A DNA stretch of 64,000 nucleotides. Source: Hymenolepis diminuta (Eukaryota > Platyhelminthes > Cestoda > Cyclophyllidea > Hymenolepididae). Below are positions 57,901 through 64,000 of the stretch, one piece after another. Position 1 is the stretch's first letter. Each line of letters starts with the position of its first letter. Both the position numbers and the translations under genes were made by a program. The notes under the pieces are model-generated. The model saw only the letters and a list, made by a program, of their open reading frames with translations. It was not told the DNA's origin and made no database searches. The DNA is taken from the NCBI GenBank assembly GCA_900708905.1, contig CAADRB010000007.1, forward strand, positions 607,982 to 671,981. Direction: 5' to 3'.

Positions 57901-58821
57901 TCATATATGCATGTATCTTTTCACCGAACTAGGAGTCTGATTAGAGTATTTCCCTCTATTAAGTCAACATCAGTGTTGGTTAGATAAAACGTGACCTTTG
58001 TTTGTCCATTTTATAATAAATGCTTATAATTTAATTTGTCGCTCATCTCTCATCATCTGTTAAGCCTTCCCTCATTATGCATTTTAATGGTGGTAATAAT
58101 ATTTTATGATAAATCTCCTTTTACGACTTTTAACTGTAGGCATTTATGTGTTCGGTATTTTAGAAAACCGTATGCCATTCAAAAATATATGGTTATTCTC
58201 CATAAATATCGGTTGGCAAGGAAAAGTGCTTATTTCCTCCCACAAAGCATTATATTTCATACCCATGCATTAACTTTAAATGGATTATAAATCTTTTAAA
58301 GTAGCACCATATTATTGTTCTCGTGATCAGATCTTCGGTTTGAAGTATCTTTTTATGGTCCTATTGAAATTCCTTACAAACACGCAATATGGCATTAATC
58401 TTGAAATTAATTAAGAGTGCAACATCCCTTAAAATAGGAGAAATCTACGTTTTTCTTTCCTAATTAGAAAATATTTTGCATAACTCAGTTTGTTAAAAAT
58501 GTTTGTTTTATGGTTAATTCCAAAATACGTTCCAAGCTAATGCATTCAATTCCATTATTTGCAAATGCCACTACTCCAGGCAAAAAGAGTAAATCATTCG
58601 CCGAATAAATTTGCCATTTTAAAAATTTCCTGTTTTAATGTATTTTAGGCGAAGTGAGCCGTATTCAAATTGAGCACGACAATGCAGGCAGTTCACCTGA
58701 GTGGTTTGTTAAAAGCATCACTGTTAAAGAAGTTAATGGAGAAGATATCTGGAACTTCCCTTGCAATTCCTGGATCTCCCTGACTGAAGGAGGACTGAGA
58801 AAGGAATTGAGAGCTGAATGA
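6696..58821 (+). CDS. LOXHD1: LOXHD1-like protein with 17 tandem PLAT domains (whole gene)
   Basis: Large spliced gene made of tandem PLAT/LH2 beta-sandwich domains. Exons are given under each domain entry; from 6784 to the TGA at 58819-58821 they sum to 7767 bp (2588 codons plus stop). Recurrent PLAT signatures are visible: Y.V.V.T....AGT...V...L.G at each domain start, then LG.L..IR.RHDN.G..P.W.L.K, then F.CN.WI. Vertebrate LOXHD1 has 15 PLAT domains, lies along the stereocilia membrane of hair cells, and is needed for hearing; PLAT domains bind lipids or membrane proteins. A membrane-linked scaffold role here is inferred. No signal peptide, transmembrane segment, lipoxygenase catalytic domain or polycystin channel is present, so a polycystin or lipoxygenase is excluded. 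The start codon is not located. No AATAAA was seen in the 400 bp after the stop (TATAAA at 58881). Many introns exceed 1 kb. Apart from the separately listed repeats, hairpins and the N gap, I see only AT-rich, stop-dense sequence in them. Confidence 0.9.
6784..8751 (+). CDS. LOXHD1: LOXHD1-like PLAT domain 1
   Basis: Exons 6784-6975, 7113-7259 and 8586-8751. The domain starts with YNILITVSNEHNAGTTAPV, then VRLRLKGDKG, a divergent middle (VGELSWIWLENKGTGKEDG replaces the usual RHDN.G..P.W), and ends with VWFFSIGKWLSRHDGE, the counterpart of F.CN.WL without the Cys-Asn pair. It is the only PLAT split over three exons by two phase-0 introns. The exon ends ACA C|GTAAGA in phase 1. The 1.3-kb intron 7260-8585 holds the nested inverted repeat at 8285-8341. 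Confidence 0.85.
8285..8341. repeat. Nested inverted repeat, three-way-junction shape
   Basis: Outer arms CGTCATTAG (8285-8293) and CTAATGACG (8333-8341) are perfect complements. Inside, GCCTGAC/GTCAGGC (8295-8311, loop CAA) and GAGAT/ATCTC (8315-8327, loop GCT) form two further perfect stems. It lies in the intron between exons 7113-7259 and 8586-8751. Confidence 0.6.
8793..9173 (+). CDS. LOXHD1: LOXHD1-like PLAT domain 2 (single exon)
   Basis: A complete PLAT domain in one 381-bp exon, the only undivided one in the array. It is preceded by a 41-bp intron (8752-8792). Key motifs are YRVTVVTGNFAGAGTDSRV, then NLGDISRVKVSRDGSGSNSG, WFLKRIIVED and CYLFNCNDWISLNKHDD. The exon has phase 1 at both ends, so it is a symmetric module. 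The following intron (9174-10907) shows nothing recognisable. Confidence 0.93.
10908..13794 (+). CDS. LOXHD1: LOXHD1-like PLAT domain 3
   Basis: Exons 10908-11161 and 13656-13794, separated by a 2.5-kb phase-0 intron placed late in the domain, after NSPGWLLDK. Motifs are YHVTFYNSAVQRAGTTSDVF, LGDLSKVKVGLEAKG, then ILVEDVTTKKSFTFPCGQWI. The Asn of the usual CN.W is Gly here (CGQW). The last exon ends PVIP G| in phase 1, next to a short 72-bp intron. Domains 3, 4 and 5 share this late split position, which points to a local duplication. Confidence 0.93.
13867..14400 (+). CDS. LOXHD1: LOXHD1-like PLAT domain 4
   Basis: Exons 13867-14189 and 14268-14400 with a 78-bp phase-0 intron after SSDWFVEK, the same position as in PLAT 3 and 5. 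The first half is longer than usual and diverged: the start reads FEMTLFTKCDRPVMGKLTDV, lacking the AGT motif, and a proline/cysteine-bearing loop (NFSPPNRRCSPIICIPG) sits between strands. The conserved core KLSLGHDAPQKSSDW is intact. The second half reads IFHCKKWFPFTDNE, with Cys kept and Asn replaced by Lys. Confidence 0.9.
15828..16303 (+). CDS. LOXHD1: LOXHD1-like PLAT domain 5
   Basis: Exons 15828-16099 and 16168-16303 with a 68-bp phase-0 intron after TSPDWYLEK. Motifs are WQVEVYTSEMRDAGTTAPVY, VGDLSKLRIRHDATTTSPDW and SYLFTCNRWLGVGD, all close to consensus. The 2.8-kb intron after it (16304-19092) has no recognisable content beyond an 11-bp tandem duplication at 18135-18156. Confidence 0.94.
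19093..22847 (+). CDS. LOXHD1: LOXHD1-like PLAT domain 6 plus mini-exon linker
   Basis: Exons 19093-19235, 19848-20005 and 20191-20258, then the 42-bp linker exon 22806-22847. The start is HYKVIVRTSQRSTEKLSSNV, lacking AGT. The early split follows TRGK|TDEFIIEAVKLGRLKKIR, and the core GHDGSGSTPKWLLEKIIVEE is intact. The last strand is cut by a second intron, and joining gives FEYNDWVDRRQ. This junction only works with a GC donor at 20006-20007 (GA|GCAAGT) and an AG acceptor at 20189-20190. The linker exon encodes TDLVPRESKPLIP and is phase 1 at both ends, so it can be skipped without a frame change. Confidence 0.88.
23467..24458 (+). CDS. LOXHD1: LOXHD1-like PLAT domain 7
   Basis: Exons 23467-23660 and 24266-24458. 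The domain is diverged: YTIHTMTGEMLKADTNSNLY, then DIFQFEAPFVGM at the split, then KAKILLERKDSETSWYLKNL, where the RHDN.G motif is reduced to RKDSE, and FTVEKWLSLSQYEDKK, where the CN pair is gone. The intron 23661-24265 is phase 0 and sits between the EAP..G and RH.N motifs. It ends in phase 1 (AGA G|GTAAGA). The order of motifs still makes a PLAT assignment secure. Confidence 0.85.
26218..28789 (+). CDS. LOXHD1: LOXHD1-like PLAT domain 8 with cysteine-rich insertion
   Basis: Exons 26218-26384, 27544-27706 and 28556-28789. The first half is close to consensus: YEITFYTGSESGSGTDALVF, then VGDITKIRVGHNGKEPSANW and FLEKIRI. After that strand an insertion of about 55 residues appears where other domains have a 5-10 residue hairpin. 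It contains HFCAHC, a single C before PN, then KCNNNRCDCH: six cysteines with flanking histidines. The domain then resumes as EEYWFFANGWLPP, the counterpart of Y.F.CN.WL without Cys. The insertion is shared between the last two exons (junction phase 1). Metal binding is an inference from the CxxC and CxC spacing. No such insert is part of the usual PLAT fold that I know. Confidence 0.88.
29101..29125. repeat. Imperfect TACTG pentanucleotide repeat
   Basis: Five units of TACTG with substitutions in units 2 and 5, inside the intron after exon 28556-28789. Confidence 0.7.
29855..32807 (+). CDS. LOXHD1: LOXHD1-like PLAT domain 9 and linker exon
   Basis: Exons 29855-30018 and 32334-32673, then linker exon 32739-32807 (69 bp, phase 1 at both ends). 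Motifs are YEIRVRTSSKPGAGTTSQAY, an early split after EAIFR, then VEAIDLGKINKIRLRHDNTG, SPDWHIQD and YLFNCNQWLIASPSG. A Ser/Asn/Lys-rich tail of about 50 residues follows, then the linker (SAASANDVNVQNKNSPTT). Reading on through the linker exon's donor at 32808 stays open for 36 codons to a TAA at 32915-32917 that overlaps AATAAA (32913-32918), so a shortened isoform is possible here. Confidence 0.9.
31243..31266. repeat. ATA trinucleotide repeat ending in an inverted TTATTA
   Basis: A run of ATA units followed by TTATTA, in the intron of PLAT 9. Confidence 0.7.
33328..33351. other. Assembly gap (24 N)
   Basis: Undetermined bases in the intron between linker exons 32739-32807 and 35612-35647. 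The true missing length is unknown, so a further linker exon or a repeat could be hidden here. Confidence 0.99.
34462..34480. repeat. AT dinucleotide microsatellite
   Basis: About nine uninterrupted AT units in the intron before exon 35612-35647. Confidence 0.9.
35612..36283 (+). CDS. LOXHD1: LOXHD1-like inter-domain linker mini-exons (between PLAT 9 and 10)
   Basis: Two very short coding exons, 35612-35647 (36 bp, SRDSPNKVNSP) and 36233-36283 (51 bp, TSVVSKDDYEDMDRKT). Both are multiples of three and flanked by phase-1 introns with good AG acceptors and GT donors (CCA C|GTAAGT; ACA G|GTAATC). They encode polar, acidic linker without PLAT strands. Because they are too short for homology, support rests on phase fit on both sides and splice-site quality; skipping either keeps the frame. 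Confidence 0.6.
36352..39391 (+). CDS. LOXHD1: LOXHD1-like PLAT domain 10
   Basis: Exons 36352-36574 and 39207-39391. Motifs are YRVAIVTGAYSGAGTSSNVY, LILRGDKGDSG, NIGVLKEIR|LGHDNSGLSPPW (a phase-2 intron inside the core motif), YVDKVEVE and VEFPCNQWIGKSGQ. The donor at 39392 (CCA T|GTATAT) is the one that fits the phase of the next exon. The frame, however, stays open for 85 more codons beyond it, to TGA at 39643-39645. Confidence 0.92.
40530..43237 (+). CDS. LOXHD1: LOXHD1-like PLAT domain 11
   Basis: Exon 40530-40810 plus the first part of exon 43118-43390. Motifs are YEFKIYTSDVLNAGTDANIF, VGEPLRTLYIKHDNSGLNPA and WHLDCIEVRP, then after a late phase-0 split DEVYTFICNRWLSDISG. The second exon runs straight on through a short linker (KMRSQTPSKEGKKA) into PLAT 12 with no intron between the two domains. 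That is unique in this gene. The 2.3-kb intron 40811-43117 contains a perfect hairpin and a degenerate tRNA-like segment. Confidence 0.92.
40843..40867. repeat. Perfect 9-bp stem hairpin in intron
   Basis: TAAAGCCTC and GAGGCTTTA, separated by 7 bases, lie just inside the intron after exon 40530-40810 and immediately beside the tRNA-like segment. Confidence 0.8.
40885..40955 (-). repeat. Degenerate tRNA-derived SINE-like fragment
   Basis: On the minus strand, TGGCGCAATGGTCGG matches a Pol III A box. About 35 bases on, GGACGAAGCC resembles a weak B box. The stretch CTGATAG...GGACGAAGC also resembles a hammerhead core, as found in schistosome Sm-alpha elements, but one base is missing before AG and GAAA is GAAG. 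No cloverleaf closes, so this is not a functional tRNA. It is a fragment at most. Confidence 0.3.
43238..46156 (+). CDS. LOXHD1: LOXHD1-like PLAT domain 12 and proline-rich linker
   Basis: The second part of exon 43118-43390 and exon 45667-46156. Motifs are YEVAVTTGNIKNAGTTSRVY, an early split after TGQ|TDIFVWKDVPLNEVRKI, then YLRHDNSGISPSWFVNKVVV and QTFNCNQWINGSGEEF. The rest of the last exon encodes about 100 residues rich in Pro, Ser and Asn, with SPDILSPSPS, MPPLPSG and PAPKPPLPQG, ending in an acidic EPEYDVE. The PxxP cores could bind SH3 or similar modules (inference). This is the longest linker in the array. Confidence 0.92.
47861..47882. repeat. AAT/ATT microsatellite palindrome
   Basis: AAT units switch to ATT units, giving a self-complementary AT-only stretch in the intron before exon 48225-48430. 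Confidence 0.8.
48225..49551 (+). CDS. LOXHD1: LOXHD1-like PLAT domain 13 (diverged)
   Basis: Exons 48225-48430 and 49365-49551. Motifs are YKITLETGRQEDAGTKGPVL, NLVGPNGDSTGW, then SLSEIKAIE at the phase-0 split, YDQSENQSGSGWYLKHLVVE and LTYDIPCDFWVTNKKDG. The HDN.G motif has become YDQSENQSG and the CN.W motif CDFW. The correct frame is overlaid by an unrelated open frame, so the exon is easily missed. Confidence 0.88.
50151..52076 (+). CDS. LOXHD1: LOXHD1-like PLAT domain 14 (highly diverged)
   Basis: Exons 50151-50395 and 51920-52076. Only weak PLAT features remain: IQTLKLWLGGQIPTNLGSNF for the first strands, LQIIGDNGVTSDAE for the L.L.G..G motif, IKLQFRSDNEKE|NEIDWRIL around the split, and KQYFFTEWQFDKFN in place of F.CN.W. 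Its identity rests on position, on exon phases (1, 0, 1) and on strand order. It is likely a PLAT that has lost the calcium/loop residues of its neighbours. Confidence 0.75.
52896..54014 (+). CDS. LOXHD1: LOXHD1-like PLAT domain 15
   Basis: Exons 52896-53050 and 53660-54014. Motifs are YRIRVKTSNLPEAGTNANVY, IRLLGDKAQSADI, an early split after ERNQ|IDQFTIMNLPDLGDL, then LWHDNRMEAGAWNCEWIYV and WYFPCNRWIRGDG. A tail of about 50 residues follows, with an acidic patch (ITEEDDESMSTTKR). The loop after HDN is altered (RMEAGAWNCEW), adding a Cys. Phases are 1 at the outside and 0 inside. Confidence 0.92.
55052..56516 (+). CDS. LOXHD1: LOXHD1-like PLAT domain 16 (core motif lost)
   Basis: Exons 55052-55211 and 56221-56516, joined in phase 2 (TTC AG|C ATG). 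Motifs are YTVDVETGAAMDAGTDHLGW, IIVKGRHGISP and KNFR at the split, then a run with an acidic insertion (FLDDSDEEPKYV). The core LG.L..IR.RHDN.G is reduced to LQLNRHNQWNCRRILVTD. The end is YVFNINQWIIATPEI, with Ile instead of Cys. A linker with SPAAGSKN precedes PLAT 17 after a 76-bp intron. Confidence 0.85.
56593..58821 (+). CDS. LOXHD1: LOXHD1-like PLAT domain 17 and C-terminus
   Basis: Exons 56593-56808 and 58649-58821. Motifs are YKITIETGDVLNAGTTANVY, ITLYGKQNGATSG, DVFFVSCAKLG at the phase-1 split, then EVSRIQIEHDNAGSSPEWFV, WNFPCNSWISLTEGG and a short tail ending RAE before TGA (58819-58821). It is well conserved and closes the protein immediately after the last PLAT strand, as in LOXHD1 proteins. 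The intron 56809-58648 holds a stable 37-nt hairpin. Confidence 0.94.
57456..57492. repeat. 37-nt stem-loop, 14-bp arms with one mismatch
   Basis: GGACCTCAGTGTCT pairs with AGACACTAAGGTCC across a 9-base loop. The single C-A mismatch on the plus strand becomes a G-U pair in a minus-strand transcript, so the minus RNA would pair fully. It lies in the last intron of the LOXHD1-like gene. Confidence 0.75.
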
Positions 58822-59615
58822 GCCGGGAAGCTCTTTGAAACGTATTTATTGTTTTTTTCTACGATTACTCCTGGCCATTATATAAAACATTAATCCATTT
58901 TTCGTAATTTGCCAGATGGGCAATGCCTAAGATTTATCTCTTTGTAATTTTTCAAAATTTTACATTAATTCTTGAAATACATATAGTTTAGTTTAAAGTG
59001 TACTGTCTCCTTTTAGTTTTTATTATATTCTGTGGGTTGAATTTGTTATAATTTATGGAGGCAAAGCCAATGCTTTTTCGTATAGTGGAATTCACGCTGT
59101 CTTTCCAAGTGAAGAAATTTGTATTTAATGTCTTCTTTACCATCACCAATTTTATTCATTTTTTTGGATTCTACAGTTATATTTTTATAGAAACTATTCT
59201 CAAAACTTTTATTTGTCAACTTGAGTCCACTTTGAGCAATTAATATTAATTAGACCCAATTACTCTATTGATTGAAATGATCAAATCATACTCACTAGTG
59301 CCATGAGTTCCCAAATAATGACGTTGACAAAAATTTTCATTGAGGTTAAAAAGACGCAAAATTATTCCTCATTGTCACGGTTGGAGTGGAGAGAATACTA
59401 AGTTTACTTATTACTTTCGTTGCCAATGTCAAGAAAAAACTTTTGGGAGCTTTAATCATGGGATGGGATTTGAAAAAGTCAAAAGGCAAAATTTTCCTGA
59501 TAGGAATGAAATTAGGGATTGAATATGGTTGGTCCGGATATCAATAATCATTACCTTATTCGATTTTGGGAGCTCTGGATAGTCCAATTTTCCGTGAGAA
59601 GTACTGTAAGTACTA

Positions 59616-59635
59616 CTCAGTACTGAAGTACTGAG
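59616..59635. repeat. Perfect palindrome with 9-bp arms
   Basis: CTCAGTACT-GA-AGTACTGAG, preceded by further AGTACT copies (59599-59613), making a small local cluster. Confidence 0.8.
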
Positions 59636-59972
59636 AAGAAGTCAATCTGAAATATCTGAGTAATCCAAAGCCAAATTTACGGTTTCCTTTACTAGAAAAG
59701 CTGGATAACTGGCATAATAACTTAGTGTACGTCTAATTTCCGTCGATAGCCATGCTGTAGAGCAACAGCTGACATCAACAAAATTTTCTAGCCAATTCTT
59801 TAAAATAGAAAAGATTAATGTTTTAGTTATTAGAAAAAAAATAGTGCCAGCGAAAGGACAAATCATGGTTTTCGAAAACCTAGCATATAAAGACATTGCG
59901 TTGAAAATTCAACGAGACAACTTTAATTAAAGCTTAAAGATGGTAACATTCTAAACCAAATTTAGATTCCCG

Positions 59973-59990
59973 TATATATATATATATATA
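59973..59990. repeat. TA dinucleotide microsatellite
   Basis: Nine TA units, 72 bp upstream of the candidate exon at 60063. Confidence 0.9.
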
Positions 59991-60062
59991 GATAAATATC
60001 ATTTGCATTTTCGAAAAAAGCATTACCGAAATGAATATAAATATATTTTTTATTTCTTTAAG

Positions 60063-60291
60063 TGAACGACTCTGCGCCCAAGGTCAGTTTTCCAAATACC
60101 AAGAAATCGTAGACAGAGACAAAGACGGCTGGTATTTAATTCAGCATTTTGAGAAAATAAAACCCTCCAAAGTAATCAGAAGACAGAAAAATAGGTTGCA
60201 ACAAAACGACAAAATAATGGCCTTTAAATTGCTTGAGCAAAGAAGACAAAGCCAATTAAAAAAACGATTGAGAGAAGAAATGGGAAATTAA
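60063..60291 (+). CDS. Candidate terminal exon of an unidentified gene
   Basis: A good acceptor (TTTCTTTAAG) at 60053-60062 precedes an open frame of about 75 codons ending in TAA at 60289-60291. The residues are Lys/Arg/Gln-rich and hydrophilic (DGWYLIQHFEKIKPSKVIRR, KLLEQRRQSQLKKRLREE), with helix or coiled-coil character at the end. The base composition is richer in coding-like codons than the flanks. I do not recognise the family, and the upstream exons are not identified; the open plus frame at 59721-59929 could be one. A run DRDKDGWYLIQH resembles an EF-hand loop but lacks the final acidic residue. Confidence 0.35.
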
Positions 60292-61909
60292 CTTTCCTCT
60301 TACTACCAATTGACGTAATTCTTGATTGAAATTCAAATTTGATTTAAATTAAACATATTTTGACGTGCTTTATTAGAGTAGAATAAAAGCGATATTTTCG
60401 ATTTTTTAGTATCTGAAACTGAGAAGTAAATACTTGTGGTCAATTAATACTGTCTGTCAAATTTATGTTCACGTAATTCCATCTTATTTGATGTCATTGT
60501 ATTTGCGGTTTTACAACATTGGCTGAGGATAATGATATCAATTGCTCAAACAAGCCATAAACGTTTTAACTTCCGCTCTCCTCCTACTACTTTGTTACTT
60601 ATACTGGTAAAGAAATTTTATTGTACAATCGTGTCTAGGAACAGAAGAATGCTGTATTATTGTGATGATGGTAGAGGCGTGAAAGTATTGAATAAATAAT
60701 CTGTAATTTGTTATTACTTTTCTAACTACACGTCGAATAAAAGTAATATTAAATATAAATCCTCTCGAAGAAGTCAACTGTCTTGTGAAAAATAGGATAA
60801 TTGAACTGCTCTGTTGGAAAAATTCCATTATTCTGTAAATTTTATTACTGGACTTATCTCACTATTGCAGCTCAACTATAGGGACAAACTGATTTCTTAA
60901 TCACGCAATGCTAAATCGAATCAAATACCCTAGTCGAGATTTCAAGAGCACACCAAAGTGATATTCCTGTGTAGACAGTGATTACCTATTTCATATGCAT
61001 CGATGGTATGCTTAACCATCCGCAACGACCCTGGTGTCCAGCTGTCGTGATACAAGTTAATGTAATCTCAGCTTACCCATAATTTTATTGTATACTCATT
61101 TAATGCGACTCCGATACGCAAAGCCAAGCTACTCCTAATTATACAACTCTTTAGCTGCTGTTTTCTTATAAAACTGTGTGTTAAGCTTAACCTTAAAATG
61201 CATTACAACACCGTGGATCATCAAATCACTATGACCCTCCTATTCCGTATGGTTCCTTTACTAAGAATACTCGTTACCTTCTTATCTTTTGACTTGACAG
61301 CTCGACAATTGACGTTGTCAAGCAAAGCATTCCTGTAATTATTCATTTAGCCTATTCATCATTTGTTTCATAAGTTCTTTTGGTGTGCTTTTTGCCTATA
61401 GCGGATTTTTATGCCTATTTTCAGAGGAATTTAAATAATTAGGAACATTCATTGGTTAAATTAAGAGCAATTTTCAGTTTTATTTATTTCATAGTTTAGC
61501 AGTAGCTGTCTAATAAGTCATTTGCCTAATATTACGATAGTTCCCAGCATAAGTCAAATTTACGAGGAGTCCGAATAAAACATTTTCAGTGCACCTAAGC
61601 AAAGTTCGCAGACCCATCTTCTCTGAAATTGAATTATCGAATGCCGGCTTTTCATACGTGCGTCTGAAAATAGAAGCACATCACAAGTACTATTATTTTG
61701 CCTAACCAAGCATCCATTTAGAAGTATGTATCATACTGATGCAATTTTGATAAAAGAAATATGTAACTAACAAATATATTCCTTTAAATAACAAAAGCAG
61801 TCTTTATTAAATACAGAATGTTCTAGATTTCTAAATATGAAGAGGTTTCTAATCGATTTAATATATCTTCTTTCCTTAAGAGCAACTTCATTAAAAGTGT
61901 ATTAATTCA

Positions 61910-62249
61910 CCTTGAAATTTTTATTTTACATCCGCTGGTGGCGACGAACTAAATTTAGTATCAGGTCCCAATTTAATTCTCAATAAAGTCACGTTGGAGT
62001 CTTGTAACCAAACAGACAATGAGATCAGGTATTCAGCTGTGGCAATTCCTATTGGACTAAACACTGTTTGTACCAGGCATTTTTCTTTCAGATTACAAAC
62101 GCAAATGTTCTTATTCCTGCAGTCTCTTATCAAACCTTCATCAACAGCCCTCTTTCCTGGTTGTAATTAAAACCGATCGCGGTGAATATACGCTTAAAGC
62201 AATTGGTTCCTTTCCTTTGGTACATGAGATTGATAAACTTCGTAAAGTA
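61910..62249. other. Protein-like open frames on both strands, unidentified
   Basis: On the plus strand, a frame around 61916-62166 reads like protein (SAGGDELNLVSGPNLILNKV). A second frame (62121-62249, LVVIKTDRGEYTLKAIGS) starts after a good acceptor (TTCCTGCAG) and ends before a possible donor GTAATT. On the minus strand, an acceptor near 62157 opens a frame of about 80 codons to a TAA at 61923-61921, ending KLGPDTKFSSSPPADVK. Only one strand is likely to be real, and I cannot decide which. Confidence 0.3.
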
Positions 62250-63400
62250 ATTACAAATAATCTCTTTGGAAGAAATCTTAAAATAATATTATTAAGTTGA
62301 TTAATCCAATTACGAGAATAGAAACAGAGATGCAGTTAGGTTCTGAAAAAACCCGTGAACTTCAGATGCAAAACAGAGGAATACAGTGAACATTTATGTT
62401 ATCTGTGATCACTGCAAGAATATTCAAATAATTGTTGAGTAAAACAATATTACAATAAATAGAAAAATTAAATTTATACATGCAAGGCCTCATTAAAGTT
62501 TCATATTTGATACTTCATCGGTGAAATCTAAGGGAAATTGTGAATTCAGAGATTTAACATTGGTAGACTTATCAGTACTTTCAAAAAGGGAGGAAATTTG
62601 AACTTAAAATTATTTACCACAATGGCTGATTTTTGTCCACGTAGGAGAAAAAGCATGAACAAAGTGAAAACGAATTCAAACCTTTTCATCCGAGATCCAA
62701 TATCTAGAGCAGCTTTCATTTAGGCACCCGAATGTCTGATCCTTACTTAACGGAATCTTCCACGATATTCAGACTCAGAAGACTTTAATGGCAAAGCGTT
62801 GCTATTTGAAATTTGGTTTATGCATAAATCATTGGCTTCAGGATGAAAATATCCCAATTTCACACTCTGACACCCGATAATTAGGTGTTAAATAGAAAGT
62901 TTTACAGCTTCGGTGGAAGCCCAATATTTGATGTAATCTATAGATTTCGTGGACGGAAAGAAGTTATCGTAATATTACTGCCGATTTTATAAAAAATTAT
63001 TATGATCACAAATAATGGCATATATCTTTTGAAAATAATTATTTCCTGTTTAAAAGTATGCTGATACAAGCTGCAAAATGGTCAGTTTGAAAATAGCACG
63101 CAAACCTCGACCAACTAGAGATAACTCGCTGAGAGAAGTTTTCAGAATCTGACGATTATTTGAACGACTAAGTGGTTTCGATCCTGGGTGATTAAATGAT
63201 TTGTGATATATCATGCTATTTTAAGATAGCGAACGAGGAGAACCCACGAGATATATGAAAATACTTTTCTTTCCCTTATTATTTACTTCATAATAGCTCT
63301 TTTATTATAGATAGGAAGAATACTCTGTCGCACCGAAAGTGTATTTACACGTCATTACCATATCACTACATGATGAGGTCAAGCGCTATTCATCGATCTA
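62250..63400. other. No gene recognised
   Basis: AT-rich sequence with short open frames. A 20-codon open stretch after GTAG at about 62644 (EKKHEQSENEFKPFHPRSN) is too short to call. Confidence 0.5.
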
Positions 63401-63412
63401 TCTGTTGTCTGA

Positions 63413-63506
63413 CCAATCTATTCTGACACATTTATGCAGTCCAATGATTGGTTCAGTCTTCTCCAACCAGTCACTCTCTGGGAAAAAAAATTCGGCTGTA
63501 TAAAAA
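63413..63506 (+). promoter_or_regulatory. CCAAT/TATA promoter-like cluster
   Basis: CCAAT at 63413-63417, CCAAT at 63441-63445 with overlapping-strand ATTGG at 63447-63451, and TATAAAAA at 63499-63506 in canonical order. It could be the core promoter of a plus-strand gene starting near 63530, beyond which I see no clear coding exon before the window ends. Confidence 0.3.
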
Positions 63507-64000
63507 GGATTTTTATTTCATCTCAAAGGTTACTAGACTGGTTTTGTATGATTAAATCTCTTTCACTGGGGTCTGACCGTGTGTGATAAACTCTGTAACG
63601 CAAGACTTGTCCGAATGTTTCAATAATATATTTAATTACGTTCACAATTTTTACTTTGAGCTGATACAGACAGTGGCAGAAAAACCAGTAGTTGCGTCGA
63701 AAATGGAAATCATTTGCTGATCCGCAGGAGACCAACATTTTATGACTGATTTAATGACTCCCAATAGGATCAAACTGCACTTCATTAAAACTCCGGTAGA
63801 AATTTTTGGCTTTTAACGCTAGCTATGTTAAAAAAAACCGATTAGACGGATTAGAAATGCAAATATACTGGTAGAGCACTTTTTGCTGTCTGACCTAACT
63901 AGTTTATCTCCAATCCTAAAGCATTCCTCCTGTACTCCTCTATGAATCCACATATCATTCACTACCTTCTGCTGCTTCCGCGGTAGCCACCAACATCTCT

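Larger units (their letters stand above)
58822..60062. other. Region downstream of the LOXHD1-like gene, no gene recognised
   Basis: It holds the 3' UTR of the PLAT gene. No AATAAA was seen; the nearest variant is TATAAA at 58881-58886. A perfect 20-bp palindrome lies at 59616-59635 and a TA microsatellite at 59973-59990. Open frames on both strands at about 59642-59929 (plus 59721-59929, minus 59642-59896) are protein-like but unassigned. Confidence 0.5.

Overview
The window looks like AT-rich eukaryotic DNA from a parasitic flatworm. It is probably a trematode of schistosome type, although a cestode cannot be excluded. The evidence is the spliced genes, the very short introns of 31-37 bp in one gene beside kilobase introns in the other, the low gene density and the degenerate intergenic DNA. 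No bacterial-style operon, rRNA, intact tRNA, CRISPR array or intact transposon was seen. One short assembly gap of N lies at 33328-33351.

Left edge (1 to about 1364, minus strand): the 5' part of a WD40 gene matching TBL3/UTP13, a nucleolar U3 snoRNP (SSU processome) subunit. Seven exons are readable, and an eighth 8-bp first exon is possible. The gene runs off the left edge. From about 1365 to 6695 there is non-coding DNA with one TATA/CCAAT promoter-like cluster near 4.15-4.3 kb.

Main body (about 6.7-58.8 kb, plus strand): a single large gene for a LOXHD1-like protein made almost only of PLAT (lipoxygenase-homology) domains. I joined 39 exons from 6784 to a TGA at 58819-58821. They total 7767 bp, which is exactly divisible by three, and the frame is continuous across every junction. 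This encodes about 2588 residues and 17 PLAT domains, against about 2200 residues and 15 PLAT domains in vertebrate LOXHD1. One further upstream coding exon ends at 6751, but the start codon was not found. Most inter-domain introns are phase 1 and most intra-domain introns are phase 0, so the array looks built by duplication of a two-exon unit. Notable details are four symmetric mini-exons between domains, a cysteine-rich insertion in PLAT 8, a proline-rich linker after PLAT 12, a GC-AG intron in PLAT 6, and an in-frame stop overlapping AATAAA after PLAT 9 that could give a short isoform.

Right end (58.8-64 kb): no gene I can name. There is a plausible terminal exon at 60063-60291, protein-like open frames on both strands around 61.9-62.25 kb, and a CCAAT/TATA cluster at about 63.4-63.5 kb.

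TBL3 and the LOXHD1-like gene are divergently transcribed about 5 kb apart. Nothing suggests a shared function: one is ribosome biogenesis, the other is a membrane or lipid-associated PLAT scaffold known in animals from stereocilia.
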